From CBDIBC01 sp965276635 (GTDB lineage Bacteria; Actinomycetota; Acidimicrobiia; Acidimicrobiales; Palsa-688): a DNA stretch of 64,000 nt. The notes under the pieces are model-generated. The model worked only from the letters and a program-made list of their open reading frames with translations, ran no database searches and was not told where the DNA came from. The stretch spans positions 1 to 64,000 of the forward strand of contig CBDIBC010000001.1 of assembly GCA_965276635.1 (NCBI GenBank). The letters run 5' to 3'. Made by a program: the position numbers and the translations under genes. Below are positions 40,611-49,744 of this stretch, piece after piece; within the stretch, counting starts at the first letter, position 1, and every line of letters starts with the position of its first letter.

Positions 40611-41378
40611 TCACCGACGATGCCGCGGCATCGCCAGGATGGTCTCGGCCACCGTGGCCAAGTCCGGTCCGACGTAGGCGGGGGCCGGGGTGACGGGAAG
40701 GTCGGCGGCGCCGGTGACACCGGAGAGGACCAGGGCGAAGGGCGCGCCGGCCAGCTTGGCGAAGCGGCCGTCGGTGTCGGGGCGGTCGCCCACCATCACG
40801 CCCACCGGCCCGAACCGGGCCCGCACCAGATCGGCGACCGCCTGGTGGGGCTTGCCGGCCACCTCCGCCTGCCGGCCCGACGATACCTCGAGGAAGGCGA
40901 TCACCGCCCCGGCGCCCGGCAGCAGACCATCGGGGGTCGGGAAGGTGGCGTCGGTGTTGGTGGCCACGAACCGGGCGCCTCCCCGGATGGCGGCCGTAGC
41001 GGTGGCGAGCTCGTCGTAGTCGAGGACCGGGCTGCGGCCCACGACGACGGCGGCAGGCGTGTCGGCGGCGGGCACCACCTCGATCCCGCGAGCGGCCAGT
41101 GCCTCGGTGATGCCGGGGCCACCGACCATGGCGGCGCGGGTACCGGGGTCGAGCAACGACGCCGCCGCCTGGGCGGACGTCACCAGCTCCTCGGCGGTGG
41201 CGGCGATGCCGGCGTGGCGCAGGGTGCCGACGTGGTCGGCGAGGGTCGGCCCGGCGTTGTTGGTCAGGAACACGACCCGGTGCCCGGCCCGGCGCAGGCG
41301 CTCCACCGTCTCGGGCGCGCCGGCGATCGGCCGGCCGGCCAACCACACCACCCCGTCGAGATCGAGCACCCAGAGCAT
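40611..41378 (-). CDS. HAD-IIA (NagD-like) phosphatase
   Basis: A 255-residue HAD phosphatase with motif I VLDLDGVVWLAG, motif II FLTNNAG, a C2 cap, and C-terminal motifs AGKPHQAV and VGDRPDTDGRFAK. It matches the NagD/pyridoxal-phosphatase-like group found near TlyA/TPR genes in Actinomycetota. Actual substrate unknown. Divergent from the DUF1015 gene. Confidence 0.9.
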   Translation of the reverse strand: MLWVLDLDGVVWLAGRPIAGAPETVERLRRAGHRVVFLTNNAGPTLADHVGTLRHAGIAATAEELVTSAQAAASLLDPGTRAAMVGGPGITEALAARGIEVVPAADTPAAVVVGRSPVLDYDELATATAAIRGGARFVATNTDATFPTPDGLLPGAGAVIAFLEVSSGRQAEVAGKPHQAVADLVRARFGPVGVMVGDRPDTDGRFAKLAGAPFALVLSGVTGAADLPVTPAPAYVGPDLATVAETILAMPRHRR

Positions 41379-41433
41379 GGCGGCAGTCTGCCAGCCGCTT
41401 GCCGGTCGGTGGACGATCCGCTACGCAAAGGGG

Positions 41434-42627
41434 GTGCCCCGCTTCGAGCCGTTCACCGGCCTTCGCTACTCGCTGTCCCACATCGGCTCTCTCGACGACG
41501 TGGTGTGCCCGCCCTACGACGTCATCGCCGACGACGAGCGGGCCGCCCTGGAGCGCCGCAGCCCGAACAACGTCGTCCGCCTCGAGCTGCCACGTCGGGA
41601 CAACGGCGCCGACCCCTATCAGGGTGCGGCCCGCCTGCTCGACTCGTGGCGCGACGGCGGCGTCCTCCACCGCGATGCGACGCCCGCCTTCTACGGCCAT
41701 CGGATGGCATTCCGTGATCCGTCCGGCGCGGCCCGCATGACCGTGGGCGTCATCGGCGCCATGGGCCTGGAACCGCCGGGCGACGGCATCCTCCCCCACG
41801 AGGAGACGACGCCCAAGGCCAAGAGCGACCGCCTGGCGTTGATCCGCGCCACGCGCGCCAACCTGTCACCCATCTGGGCCCTCACGCCCGCCCCCGGCCT
41901 GGCCGAGCTGGCCGACCCACCCGCTCACCCGGCCGAGCACTCCACCACCGACGACCTGGTGACCCACGAGCTGTGGCCGATCACCGAGCGCGAGCGCGTC
42001 GAGTCCATCCGGGCGTTGGTGACCAGCCAACCGCTGCTGATCGCCGACGGCCACCACCGCTACGAGACCGCGCTGACGTTCCAGGGCGAGCGCCATGCCC
42101 AGGGCGAGCCGGCGGGCGGGCCCGACGCCATCATGACCCTCGTCGTCGAGCTGGACGAGCAGCAGCTCTCCGTGCAGGCCATCCACCGGTTGCTGACCGG
42201 CCTACCGCCGTCGCTCGACCTGGTCGCGGCGCTGGAACCGGCCTTCGATCTCCGTCCCACCTCGGCGGTGGACACGACCATCGGTCAACGCATGCTCGAC
42301 GACGGGGCCCTCGCCGTCGTCACCCCTGCCGGTACCTGGCTGGCCCGCCCGAAGCAAGCGACCGTCGCTGCGGCCACCCACGATCTGGACTCCAGCCGGC
42401 TCGACGTGGCCCTGGCCGCCCTGCCCCCCCACGAGGTGACCTTCCAGCATGGCTGGGGCATGTGTGCGGCGGCGGTGGCCAACAGGCGAGCCGACGCCGC
42501 CGTCCTCTTGCGCCCGGCCAGCGTCCAGCAGATCGCGTCCATCAGCCGTGGCGGGGTGCGCATGCCGCCCAAGACCACGTTCTTCTGGCCCAAGCCCCGC
42601 ACCGGCCTGGTCCTCCGGGAGGTCTAA
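41434..42627 (+). CDS. DUF1015 family protein
   Basis: A 397-residue protein of the DUF1015 family: opening PRFEPFTGLRYS, VVCPPYDVI (about 25-33), the ILPHEETTPKAKSDRL segment (about 115-130), LLIADGHHRYETAL (about 200-213), and C-terminal GVRMPPKTTFFWPKPRTGL. The GTG has AAGGGGG upstream. Biochemical role not established; the family is sometimes linked to a SerC-like function, but that is weak. Confidence 0.9.
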   Translation: MPRFEPFTGLRYSLSHIGSLDDVVCPPYDVIADDERAALERRSPNNVVRLELPRRDNGADPYQGAARLLDSWRDGGVLHRDATPAFYGHRMAFRDPSGAARMTVGVIGAMGLEPPGDGILPHEETTPKAKSDRLALIRATRANLSPIWALTPAPGLAELADPPAHPAEHSTTDDLVTHELWPITERERVESIRALVTSQPLLIADGHHRYETALTFQGERHAQGEPAGGPDAIMTLVVELDEQQLSVQAIHRLLTGLPPSLDLVAALEPAFDLRPTSAVDTTIGQRMLDDGALAVVTPAGTWLARPKQATVAAATHDLDSSRLDVALAALPPHEVTFQHGWGMCAAAVANRRADAAVLLRPASVQQIASISRGGVRMPPKTTFFWPKPRTGLVLREV

Positions 42628-42675
42628 CCGGCGGCCGGGCGTGCTCGTACACCAGTGAAGTGAGTGCGATTGATT

Positions 42676-42687
42676 TGCTAGCATACT
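42676..42687 (+). promoter_or_regulatory. -10 region and palindrome of the second TA module
   Basis: The palindrome TGCTAGCA (42676-42683) overlaps -10-like hexamers TAGCAT and CATACT that end 8 and 5 nt before the ATG at 42693. This suggests a leaderless autoregulated transcript. Confidence 0.45.
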
Positions 42688-42692
42688 GCGAC

Positions 42693-42914
42693 ATGAGGAC
42701 GCTCTACCTGCGAAACGTGCCCGAGGATGTCGTGGAGCGCCTGCAGCGGCTAGCTGCTCGTGACGGGACCTCAGTAGGAGCAGTGGCGGTGAGAGAGCTC
42801 GCCGATGTATCGCGCCGGGCAGACAATCCTGCCCTGTTGGGGACGCTTCCCGACCTCGGTGTCGACGCCGCCGCGATCGTCGCCGCGGTAGATGCCGGAC
42901 GTGCCGAGCGGTGA
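42693..42914 (+). CDS. VapB-type ribbon-helix-helix antitoxin
   Basis: A 73-residue antitoxin with an RHH motif of the FitA type (TLYLRNVPEDVVERLQRLA, RDGTSVGAVAVRELAD) and a short tail. Its stop overlaps the toxin start as GTGA. Confidence 0.88.
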   Translation: MRTLYLRNVPEDVVERLQRLAARDGTSVGAVAVRELADVSRRADNPALLGTLPDLGVDAAAIVAAVDAGRAER

Positions 42915-43294
42915 TTGTGGCCGACGCGTCGGTGGCGGTGGCGGCGTTGCTCAACGCTGGCCCGGCGCGCCGGGCGTTCAGCGACGAGCAGCTGCACGCT
43001 CCCCACCTGATCGACTCCGAGGTCGCGAACGCACTCCGGCGCGAGGTCGCCGGCCAGCGACTCGAAGTCGGTGATGCATGGACCGCGCTCGACCGCTGGC
43101 GGCGGCTGGCTTTAACGCGCTATCCGGTTGTCGGACTCCTGGAGAGGGTCTGGGATCTGCGCGACAGCATCTCGGCATACGACGCCGCTTATGTCGCGCT
43201 CGCAGAGCTCTTGGACTGCGCCCTGCTCACCGCCGATACGCGACTGAGCCGAGCGCCCGGGAGTCGGTGCTCGATCACGGTCGTGCCCCGGTAG
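42911..43294 (+). CDS. VapC-type PIN-domain toxin
   Basis: A 127-residue PIN toxin: IVADASVAVAALL (first Asp), LIDSEVANALRR (Glu), SISAYDAAYVALAE (Asp) and LLTADTRLSRAPG (Asp). Very similar in plan to the toxin at 46067, with the shared Y-D-A-x-Y-V-A-L-A-E block and ADxRLSxAPG ending. Confidence 0.92.
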   Translation: MIVADASVAVAALLNAGPARRAFSDEQLHAPHLIDSEVANALRREVAGQRLEVGDAWTALDRWRRLALTRYPVVGLLERVWDLRDSISAYDAAYVALAELLDCALLTADTRLSRAPGSRCSITVVPR

Positions 43295-43499
43295 CCGATG
43301 GTTGACCGGCACTGGCGTCTTTGTCACGTCCGGCCTGCCCCGAGGGTCCGCCCCTAGTTGCGGCGCTGCCGCCGCCTGGCCGCCGCGGTCGTGGACCTCG
43401 ATGCCGTCGTGTCGGTCCCTGCGGCGCTCGGCCGGGCGGACACGGCCGGACGATGCCTTCTGGTCTCCACGACTGCTTTGATGCCCTCGAAGGGGGACG

Positions 43500-44158
43500 G
43501 TGGTCACTGGGGTCGTGCTGATCCCGCAACACCACCCGGTCGTGCTGAGCAAGCAACTCGTCACGCTCGACCGGTTGAGCGCGGGCGGCTCATGTTCGGA
43601 GTGGGCGTTGGGTATCTGGACAGTGAGTTGGGGGCGGCCGGCGTCCCGATGGGCGAGCGCGGATCTCGCGCCGACGAGTATCTCGGCGCGCTCCATGCGC
43701 TGTGGGCCAACGAGCGGCCGCACTTCGAAGGGGCGCACGTGAGCATCGTCGACGTCGACGCACACCCGCGACCGGTCGACGGCCGGATACACATCATCGT
43801 CGGCGGGCAGGCACCAGCGGCGCACCGGCGCGCCATTCGATACGCGGCGGGGTGGTACGGGTTCATGCTCGACCGCGGCGCGGTCACCACGCAGATCGAG
43901 TCCCTGCGGCGCTCGGCCGAGGCCATCGGCCGTGACCTCGCCGAGCTCGAGATCTCGGTGACCCCGGTCGAAGAACTGACCGACCAGATCGTCGCTGACT
44001 ACGCCGGCCTCGGCGTCCATCGCCTCGTCGTAGCACCACCGAGAGGCGACTTCTGGCGAGACAGATGGTCATACGCCAACTACGAGGACTTCATCCGCCG
44101 CAACGCCCCTGCCGAGATCGGAGCAGTTGAGATGTCAGCCTCCGCCCAGCCCAACTGA
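43500..44158 (+). pseudogene. LLM-class (F420-dependent type) oxidoreductase, degraded
   Basis: The C-terminal two thirds are recognisable: GVVLIPQHHPVVLSKQLVTL then DRLSAGG in one frame, and after a shift near 43585, RLMFGVGVGYLDSELGAAGVP, RADEYLGALHALWANERPHFEG, and AGLGVHRLVVAPP in another. The usual N-terminal barrel strands (which bind F420) are missing or scrambled upstream of 43500. It is a broken member of the luciferase-like family. Confidence 0.75.
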
Positions 44159-44497
44159 GAACCGAGACCGGTGACAAGATCATCGATTCCGACCCCGATC
44201 CATTCGCTATTCGCTGTCGGTGCGGCCGACGACTCGGCCTCGATCGACTGATTCTGGGGTCAAGAAACCACCACTGGTGCGAGTTTTCCGACACCAGAAC
44301 CGACGCTCTACCTTGCGGCTGGAGACAGCTTCGGGAGAACTGGGCCAACAAGCGCGGCGCAGTCCAGGCCATGCGGTTCACCATCGACCACGATGCCTCG
44401 ACCCGGCCGTCCAGGGCCGTTGCGCAAGCCGATGGGCGACTGACACGGGGTAGGGGCCTCGTTGGTCGACGCGTGTCGGGCAGAGCAGAATGGGGCC
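44159..44497. other. gene-free stretch between the LLM remnant and the MOSC gene
   Basis: About 340 bases with no supported gene on either strand and no repeat or hairpin recognised. Confidence 0.5.
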
Positions 44498-45172
44498 GTG
44501 AGCAGTAAGCAGCCCATGGTGGTCGCCGTCAGCCGTGACGGCGAGCACCGCTTCAGCAAGGCCCCCACCGAGGAGATCACCCTCCTGGTCGGTCTGGGCG
44601 TTCAGGGCGACGCTCACGCTGGGGTCACCGTGCAGCACCGTTCTCGCGTGGCTGGCGACCCGACCCAGCCCAACCTGCGCCAGGTCCACCTCATCGATGC
44701 CGAGCTGTTCGCCGAACTGCGGGAGCAGGGCTTCGAGGTGAGTCCCGGCCAGCTCGGGGAGAACATCACCACGACTGGGCTTGCTCTGCTGGGCTTGCCG
44801 CGTGGGACCCACCTGCGAGTCGGGCGCCAGGCGGTGGTCGAGGTCACCGGCCTGCGCAACCCGTGCGCCCAAATCAACGCCTTCCGGTCGGGCTTGCTGA
44901 GCTTCGTCGTGGGGCGCGACGAGGACGGTGGAGTAGTGCGCAAGTCCGGCGTCATGGGCGTCGTCATCAGCGGAGGACCAGTTCGACCAGGCGATCAGCC
45001 GTTCATTGTCACCTCGATCGACCACGTGCAGCTAGCCATGCCGGCGGGCAAGGAACCTGAGGCAGAGGCCTTCTACGTCGTCTCCTCGGCCTCACGGTCG
45101 TGGCGAAGCCTGAGCCGCTTGCGTCTCGCGGAGGGAGGTGGTTTGCCAACGGCGATGTGCAGATCCACCTAG
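44498..45172 (+). CDS. MOSC-domain protein, reading through into a VOC remnant
   Basis: Residues 1-170 form a MOSC domain, which handles molybdenum-cofactor sulfur: VGLGVQGDAHAG (the conserved GxxGDxHAG), RQVHLIDAELFAEL, PGQLGENITTTGL and the conserved Cys in GLRNPCAQINAF. The start GTG lies at 44498. The frame has no stop where MOSC proteins normally end but continues for about 55 residues into a VOC-type sequence (VTSIDHVQLAMPAGKEPEAE) until a frameshift product ends at 45172. A fusion by loss of the stop, or a natural fusion later broken, are both possible. Confidence 0.75.
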   Translation: MSSKQPMVVAVSRDGEHRFSKAPTEEITLLVGLGVQGDAHAGVTVQHRSRVAGDPTQPNLRQVHLIDAELFAELREQGFEVSPGQLGENITTTGLALLGLPRGTHLRVGRQAVVEVTGLRNPCAQINAFRSGLLSFVVGRDEDGGVVRKSGVMGVVISGGPVRPGDQPFIVTSIDHVQLAMPAGKEPEAEAFYVVSSASRSWRSLSRLRLAEGGGLPTAMCRST

Positions 45173-45362
45173 GAGTTGACACCGACTTCCGTCCCGCCCG
45201 CAAGGCTCATCCTGCCCTCGTGGTCTCGGGGCTGGACGACCTGGTGACCAGGCTGGAGGGGGCCGGAGTCGTCATTTGCTGGGACGAGGACCTGCCAGCC
45301 GTTGTGGTTGCCATGTGAACGATCCTTTTGGCAACCGGGTCGAGCTGATGGACGGCCGGTAG
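45009..45362 (+). pseudogene. VOC/glyoxalase-family gene, frameshifted
   Basis: Pieces in three frames make one VOC protein: IDHVQLAMPAGKEPEAEAFY, shift near 45080, LLGLTVVAKPEPLASRGGRW then FANGDVQIHLGVDTDFRPAR and KAHPALVVSGLDDLVTRLEG, shift near 45305, NDPFGNRVELMDGR and stop. At least two indels. Confidence 0.75.
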
Positions 45363-45427
45363 GGGATCCCCGCATACGGGCCGGTGACCAATGCGGACCG
45401 ACCATGGTCCTGACAGGATGTCGGGCG

Positions 45428-45702
45428 ATGACGAGCCAGCTTGCCTGCGTGGTGATCGACGCCACCGACCCGACCGCATTGGCCGGGTTCTGGAAGGAGG
45501 TGCTCGGCTGCATGTCGATCTACGCGCCGATGGTTTGACCACCGCGGCAGAGCTGGAGCGGCTCCTCGCACTTGGTGCCCGGCCGGTCGACGTCGGGCAA
45601 CGGCAGGACGTGACGTGGGTGGTGCTGGCCGACCCGGAGGGCAACGAGTTCTGCCTGCTCCAACGCTCTGTGCAGGAGCTTGAAGCGGAACAACAGGGCT
45701 GA
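45428..45702 (+). pseudogene. VOC-family gene with internal deletion
   Basis: The start MTSQLACVVIDATDPTALAG, FWKEVLGC is followed directly by the second half RLHVDLRADGL, ELERLLALGARPVDVGQ, WVVLADPEGNEFCLLQ in another frame. About 50 residues of the middle are missing. A decayed glyoxalase-like protein. Confidence 0.72.
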
Positions 45703-45828
45703 TGACCCTCAAGCCGCCCATCGCGCACGTCTCATTTGCGGATCCTCAACCGCACCGGCCTGGAGCGTTTCCGAACGCGGGCTCGCTGACTCGGCTGCTG
45801 GCTGTCTCCCGCGACCGAGAAGGTAATC

Positions 45829-45856
45829 TGGCGCCGATGGCGCTATAATGGCGCCA
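45829..45856 (+). promoter_or_regulatory. operator and -10 of the third TA module
   Basis: Inverted repeat TGGCGCC (45829-45835) and GGCGCCA (45850-45856) flank TATAAT at 45844-45849, which ends 6 nt before the ATG. A compact leaderless, autoregulated promoter. Confidence 0.65.
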
Positions 45857-46086
45857 TGCCTAGCGTGCAGGTCAAGGATGTTCCCCCTGAGACCCATGCG
45901 GTGCTCCGCCGGCGGGCGGCCGCGGCCCACCAGTCGCTGCAGGAGTACTTGCGCCAGCGACTGATCGAAGAGGCGGCGATGCCCACAGTGGAGGAGGTCT
46001 TGGCCCGAGCTGGAGGCCGTGCCGGTGGGTCGGTTCCCTTCTCCGAGGCGGTATCGACGCTACGGGATGACCGTGATCGTCGTTGA
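45856..46086 (+). CDS. VapB-type ribbon-helix-helix antitoxin
   Basis: A 76-residue FitA-like antitoxin: VQVKDVPPETHAVLRRRAAA then HQSLQEYLRQRLIEEA. It ends inside the toxin gene (20-bp overlap). Confidence 0.88.
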   Translation: MPSVQVKDVPPETHAVLRRRAAAAHQSLQEYLRQRLIEEAAMPTVEEVLARAGGRAGGSVPFSEAVSTLRDDRDRR

Positions 46087-46471
46087 TGCCAGCGTCCTCG
46101 TCGCGGCTCTCGGCGACGATGGTGTGGACGGCGACCAGGCTCGGGAGCGACTCCGTCGCCACAGCCTGGCGGCGCCGGAACTAATCGATCTAGAGGTGAC
46201 CTCGGTCCTGAGGAGGCTCCTCCTCAGCGGCCAGTTGCCTGCTCGACGAGCCGAGCTGACCATCTCCGACCTGGTCGCCCTACCGTTGCGGCGTGTCCCG
46301 CACCGGGCGCTGCTCCCACGGTGCTGGAGCCTTCGGGAGAACCTCACCGTTTACGACGCCTCGTACGTCGCCCTGGCCGAACAGCTCGACGTAGCGTTGG
46401 TGACCGCAGACGCTCGGCTTTCGAAAGCGCCCGGCCTTCGCTGCGAGGTCGACGTCCTCACTCACGCCTGA
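46067..46471 (+). CDS. VapC-type PIN-domain toxin
   Basis: A 134-residue PIN toxin with VIVVDASVLVAAL, LIDLEVTSVLRRLLL, TVYDASYVALAEQLD and LVTADARLSKAPG, carrying all four acidic residues. Overlaps its antitoxin. Confidence 0.92.
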   Translation: MTVIVVDASVLVAALGDDGVDGDQARERLRRHSLAAPELIDLEVTSVLRRLLLSGQLPARRAELTISDLVALPLRRVPHRALLPRCWSLRENLTVYDASYVALAEQLDVALVTADARLSKAPGLRCEVDVLTHA

Positions 46472-46572
46472 AGGCCCCCGTCCGGGCGATCTGCTGCTTC
46501 TCGGGTTCGGCATTGACACCGATCGCCGATGTCTCAGCGCGTTCGGCGCGGCGGGCAGCCATTCGGGCACGG

Positions 46573-47367
46573 TCACAGGCTGCCGAAGCGCACGCGGGCG
46601 AGGCAATCGGCCAACCGGCCGGGGACGAGGCTGCGCGCCGCCCACCCGATGCGCGCCTCGAAGCCGACCGGGACGACGCTACGATTGGTGGCGAGGGCGG
46701 CCACGATGGCCGCCGCCACCGTCTCCGGTGGATGGCCACGCCGGAAGGCCTTCTCGATGCCGGCCCGGGCCGCGACGCGGTCGCCGCAGAAGCGGGTGTT
46801 GCCCGCCACGATGTCGGTGTTGATAACCCCGGGGCAGATGGCCGTGACGCCAACCCCAGCCTGGTACCAGTCGGCCCGCAAGCACTGGCTGAAGGCGAGG
46901 ACGGCCGCCTTCGTCGTGCAATAGCCGGGCTCGGTGCCGCGGGGGGTATAGGCCAGCCCGGAGGCGATGTTCACCACATGACCCGAGCGGCGCGCCGTCA
47001 TGGCCGGCCCGAACGCCTGGCAGAAGTTGACGGCGCCGAGCAGGTTGATCCCGATGATCCAATCCCAGTCGGCGAGGCTCATGTCCAGGGCGCGACCGGT
47101 CATGCCGACCCCGGCGTTGTTCACCAGGATGTCGGGTATCCCGTGGTCCGCCTGGACCGTGGCCGCCAAGGCGGCGACCCGTTCCCGGTCGCTCACGTCG
47201 ACGGCCATGGCGACACCACCAATGTCCACCGCAATGCTCTCGGCCCGCTCGGCGTCGATGTCGGCGGCGATCACCCGGGCACCGTCGGCCGACAGGGCGC
47301 GAGCCGTGGCCGCGCCGATGCCACTGCCCGCACCGGTCACCAGGGCCAGGGCCCCGGACACCGTCAC
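46573..47367 (-). CDS. short-chain dehydrogenase/reductase
   Basis: A 264-residue classical SDR: TGxxxGIG in VTGAGSGIGAATARAL, NNAG in DILVNNAGVG, and Tyr/Lys in EPGYCTTKAAV after NIASG. The GTG at 47367 is 27 bp after the egtB stop, so it may be transcribed with the ergothioneine genes, although no functional link is known. Substrate not predictable. Confidence 0.87.
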   Translation of the reverse strand: MTVSGALALVTGAGSGIGAATARALSADGARVIAADIDAERAESIAVDIGGVAMAVDVSDRERVAALAATVQADHGIPDILVNNAGVGMTGRALDMSLADWDWIIGINLLGAVNFCQAFGPAMTARRSGHVVNIASGLAYTPRGTEPGYCTTKAAVLAFSQCLRADWYQAGVGVTAICPGVINTDIVAGNTRFCGDRVAARAGIEKAFRRGHPPETVAAAIVAALATNRSVVPVGFEARIGWAARSLVPGRLADCLARVRFGSL

Positions 47368-47393
47368 GGGTTGGGGTCCGATGGTCCGGCGGG

Positions 47394-48659
47394 TCAGTCG
47401 AGGTCCTTCGCCAGCCGGAGGCCAGTGAACGCCCACCGGGCGGCCGGCGGGTAGAAGTTGCGATACGTCGGCCGGGCATGGCCGTCGGGGGTGATGCAGG
47501 CGCTCCCCCGGGCGACGTGCTGGCCGCACATGAACTTGCCGTTGTACTCGCCCACCACACCCATCGGCGTCCGGAAGCCCGGATAGGGCAGGTATGCGCT
47601 GGTCGTCCACTGCCACACCTGGCCGAACCACTGCTGGTCGTCGTCGGTGGCCGGCGACGGGTGCATGCGCAGCGTCGGGCCCGGCGGCTTCGCGCTCGCC
47701 GCCGCGTGCTCCCACTCGGCCTCCGTCGGCAGTCGGGCCCCCGTCCAATGGGCGTAGGCCTCGGCCTCGTAATAGCTGAGGTGGACGACTGGCTCCGCCC
47801 TGTCGACCGGGCCCGGCCCGGCCAACGTGTAGACCGTCCAGTCGTCACCGTCGGGCTCCCAGTACATCGGTGCCTGCCGGTCCTCGGCGATGATCTGGGC
47901 CCAGCCGTCCGACAGCCACAGCTCGGAGCGGCGGTAACCGCCGTCATCCATGAAAGCCAGCCACTCCCCCGCCGTCACCACTCGATCGGCGATGGCGAAC
48001 GGCTCCAGCCATACCCGGTGCGACGGAGTCTCGTTGTCGAAGCTGAAGCCACCGTCGGTGCCGCTGCCGCTCGACACCAATCCGCCGTCGAGCTCCACCC
48101 AGCCGAGCTCCCGGGCCGGCGACGAGCAGCTCGGTCCCCTGCCGCCGGGGGAATAGGGCGAGCGGCCGGGCTGGCTGCCGAGCACGTGCTTGATGTCCAT
48201 GAGCAGCAGCTCCTGGTGCTGCTGCTCATGGTGGAGGCCGAGCTCCACCGTGGCGCGCACGCTCCCGCTCGGATCCGACGCCAGCAGCTCGCCCATGGCC
48301 TGGTCGACCACCCGGCGATAATGCTCCACCTCGGCCACACCGGGTCGGGTGACCATGCCCCGAGCCGTGCGAGGGTGCCGCGGGCCGGCACCCTCGTAGT
48401 ACGAGTTGAACAGGTAGAGGTACTCCTCGGCGTGGGCCCGGTAGCCGGGATGCGATGCCAAGAGCACGAACTGCTCCCAGAACCAGGTGGTGTGGGCCCG
48501 GTGCCACTTCGTCGGGCTGACGTCGGCCATGGTCTGGACCGTCTGGTCCTCGGCGGAGAGCGGCGCAGCCAGGCGCTCGGTGGTGGCCCGGACCGCCTGG
48601 TAGCCCTCCAACGTCGGTCGCGGCGGGGCGGGTGCGAGGCGAGGAGCGAGGGTCTGCAC
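47394..48659 (-). CDS. egtB: ergothioneine biosynthesis protein EgtB
   Basis: A non-heme iron sulfoxide synthase that joins a thiol donor to hercynine. The 421-residue protein has an N-terminal DinB-like domain with the iron-binding pattern HRAHTTWFWEQFV and HHEQQHQELLLMD, and a C-terminal formylglycine-enzyme-like domain (ARLPTEAEWEHAA, QVWQWTTSAYLPYPGF, RPTYRNFYPP, WAFTGLRLA). It follows egtD by 9 bp. Neither egtA nor egtC nor egtE is in the window, so the sulfur donor cannot be told. Confidence 0.93.
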   Translation of the reverse strand: MQTLAPRLAPAPPRPTLEGYQAVRATTERLAAPLSAEDQTVQTMADVSPTKWHRAHTTWFWEQFVLLASHPGYRAHAEEYLYLFNSYYEGAGPRHPRTARGMVTRPGVAEVEHYRRVVDQAMGELLASDPSGSVRATVELGLHHEQQHQELLLMDIKHVLGSQPGRSPYSPGGRGPSCSSPARELGWVELDGGLVSSGSGTDGGFSFDNETPSHRVWLEPFAIADRVVTAGEWLAFMDDGGYRRSELWLSDGWAQIIAEDRQAPMYWEPDGDDWTVYTLAGPGPVDRAEPVVHLSYYEAEAYAHWTGARLPTEAEWEHAAASAKPPGPTLRMHPSPATDDDQQWFGQVWQWTTSAYLPYPGFRTPMGVVGEYNGKFMCGQHVARGSACITPDGHARPTYRNFYPPAARWAFTGLRLAKDLD

Positions 48660-48668
48660 GGCGGGGCC

Positions 48669-49655
48669 CTAGCTGTCCTCGCGGCGGGCCAGCGCCAACG
48701 AGAAGTCACCGGCCGGGTCGGTCCACACGTGCTCGAGGCTGAGCCCGGCGTCGTCGAGCTCAGCGGCCAGCCCGTCGGGACGGAACTTGCAGCTCAGCTC
48801 GGTGCGGATCTCCTCGCCGTCGGCCAGGTCGACCACCAGGTCCAGGTCGGCCACCCGCACCCGTTGGGCGCCCCGGGACACCACACCCATCTCGATCCGC
48901 TCGTAGGTGGTGTTCCAGCGGGCGACGTAGGCGAACCGGTCGAGGACGAAATCGGCGTGCAACGCCTGGTTCACCACGTCGAGGACGTTCAACTCGAAGG
49001 CGGCGGTCACCCCGCCGGCGTCGTCATAGGCCGCCACCAGGCGGGCCGGATCCTTGACCAGGTCGGCCCCGACCAGGAACCACTCGCCGCCGTGCAGCAC
49101 CCCGGCCACGTCGTGGAGGAACGCCCGGCGGTTGGCCGGCTCCAGGTTCCCCAACGTGCCGCCGAGCAGGGCCAGGATCCGCCCCTTGCCGTCGGGCAGG
49201 TGCTGCAGGTGCTCGCCGAAGTCGCCCACCACGCCGGCCAGGTCGATCCCCGGGTAGCGCACCGCCATCTCGGCCAACGACTGGCGCAGGGTCGCCTCGG
49301 CCACGTCGAAGGCCACGTACCCCGTGAGCGTTCCCGCGCCTCGCAGCGCGTCGAGCAGCCGGAGGGTCTTCTCCGACGTGCCGGAGCCCAGTTCCATCAG
49401 GGTCCCGGCCCCGGTGGCGGCGGCGACGTCGTCGGAGTGGGCGGCCAGGATAGCCCGCTCGGCCCGGTTCGGGTAGTAGTCGGGCAAGGCGGTGATCTGC
49501 TCGAACAGCGCACAGCCGCGCTCGTCGTAGAGCCACTTGGCCGGGAGCCACTTCACGTCGGCGTCCAGACCGCGGCGGACGTCGGCGGCCAGAGCGGCGC
49601 GCTGATGGTCCTCGTTCAGCAGAACGGCAACGGGCGGAGGGTAGGTGGCAGTCAT
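48669..49655 (-). CDS. egtD: L-histidine N-alpha-methyltransferase EgtD
   Basis: Trimethylates histidine to hercynine. The 328-residue protein has LPAKWLYDERGCALFEQITAL, PDYYPNRAERAIL, the SAM motif MELGSGTSEKTLRLLDA, LLGGTLGNLEP and the C-terminal histidine-binding region RIEMGVVSRGAQRV. First gene of the ergothioneine unit. Confidence 0.95.
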   Translation of the reverse strand: MTATYPPPVAVLLNEDHQRAALAADVRRGLDADVKWLPAKWLYDERGCALFEQITALPDYYPNRAERAILAAHSDDVAAATGAGTLMELGSGTSEKTLRLLDALRGAGTLTGYVAFDVAEATLRQSLAEMAVRYPGIDLAGVVGDFGEHLQHLPDGKGRILALLGGTLGNLEPANRRAFLHDVAGVLHGGEWFLVGADLVKDPARLVAAYDDAGGVTAAFELNVLDVVNQALHADFVLDRFAYVARWNTTYERIEMGVVSRGAQRVRVADLDLVVDLADGEEIRTELSCKFRPDGLAAELDDAGLSLEHVWTDPAGDFSLALARREDS

Positions 49656-49744
49656 GTCACGGTCCTTCCGGACGCGCCGTCAAGACGTGCCCTACCGAGA
49701 ACCTACCCGCTCGTCCGCCCGATGCGGGCCACCTCCGGAGATTC

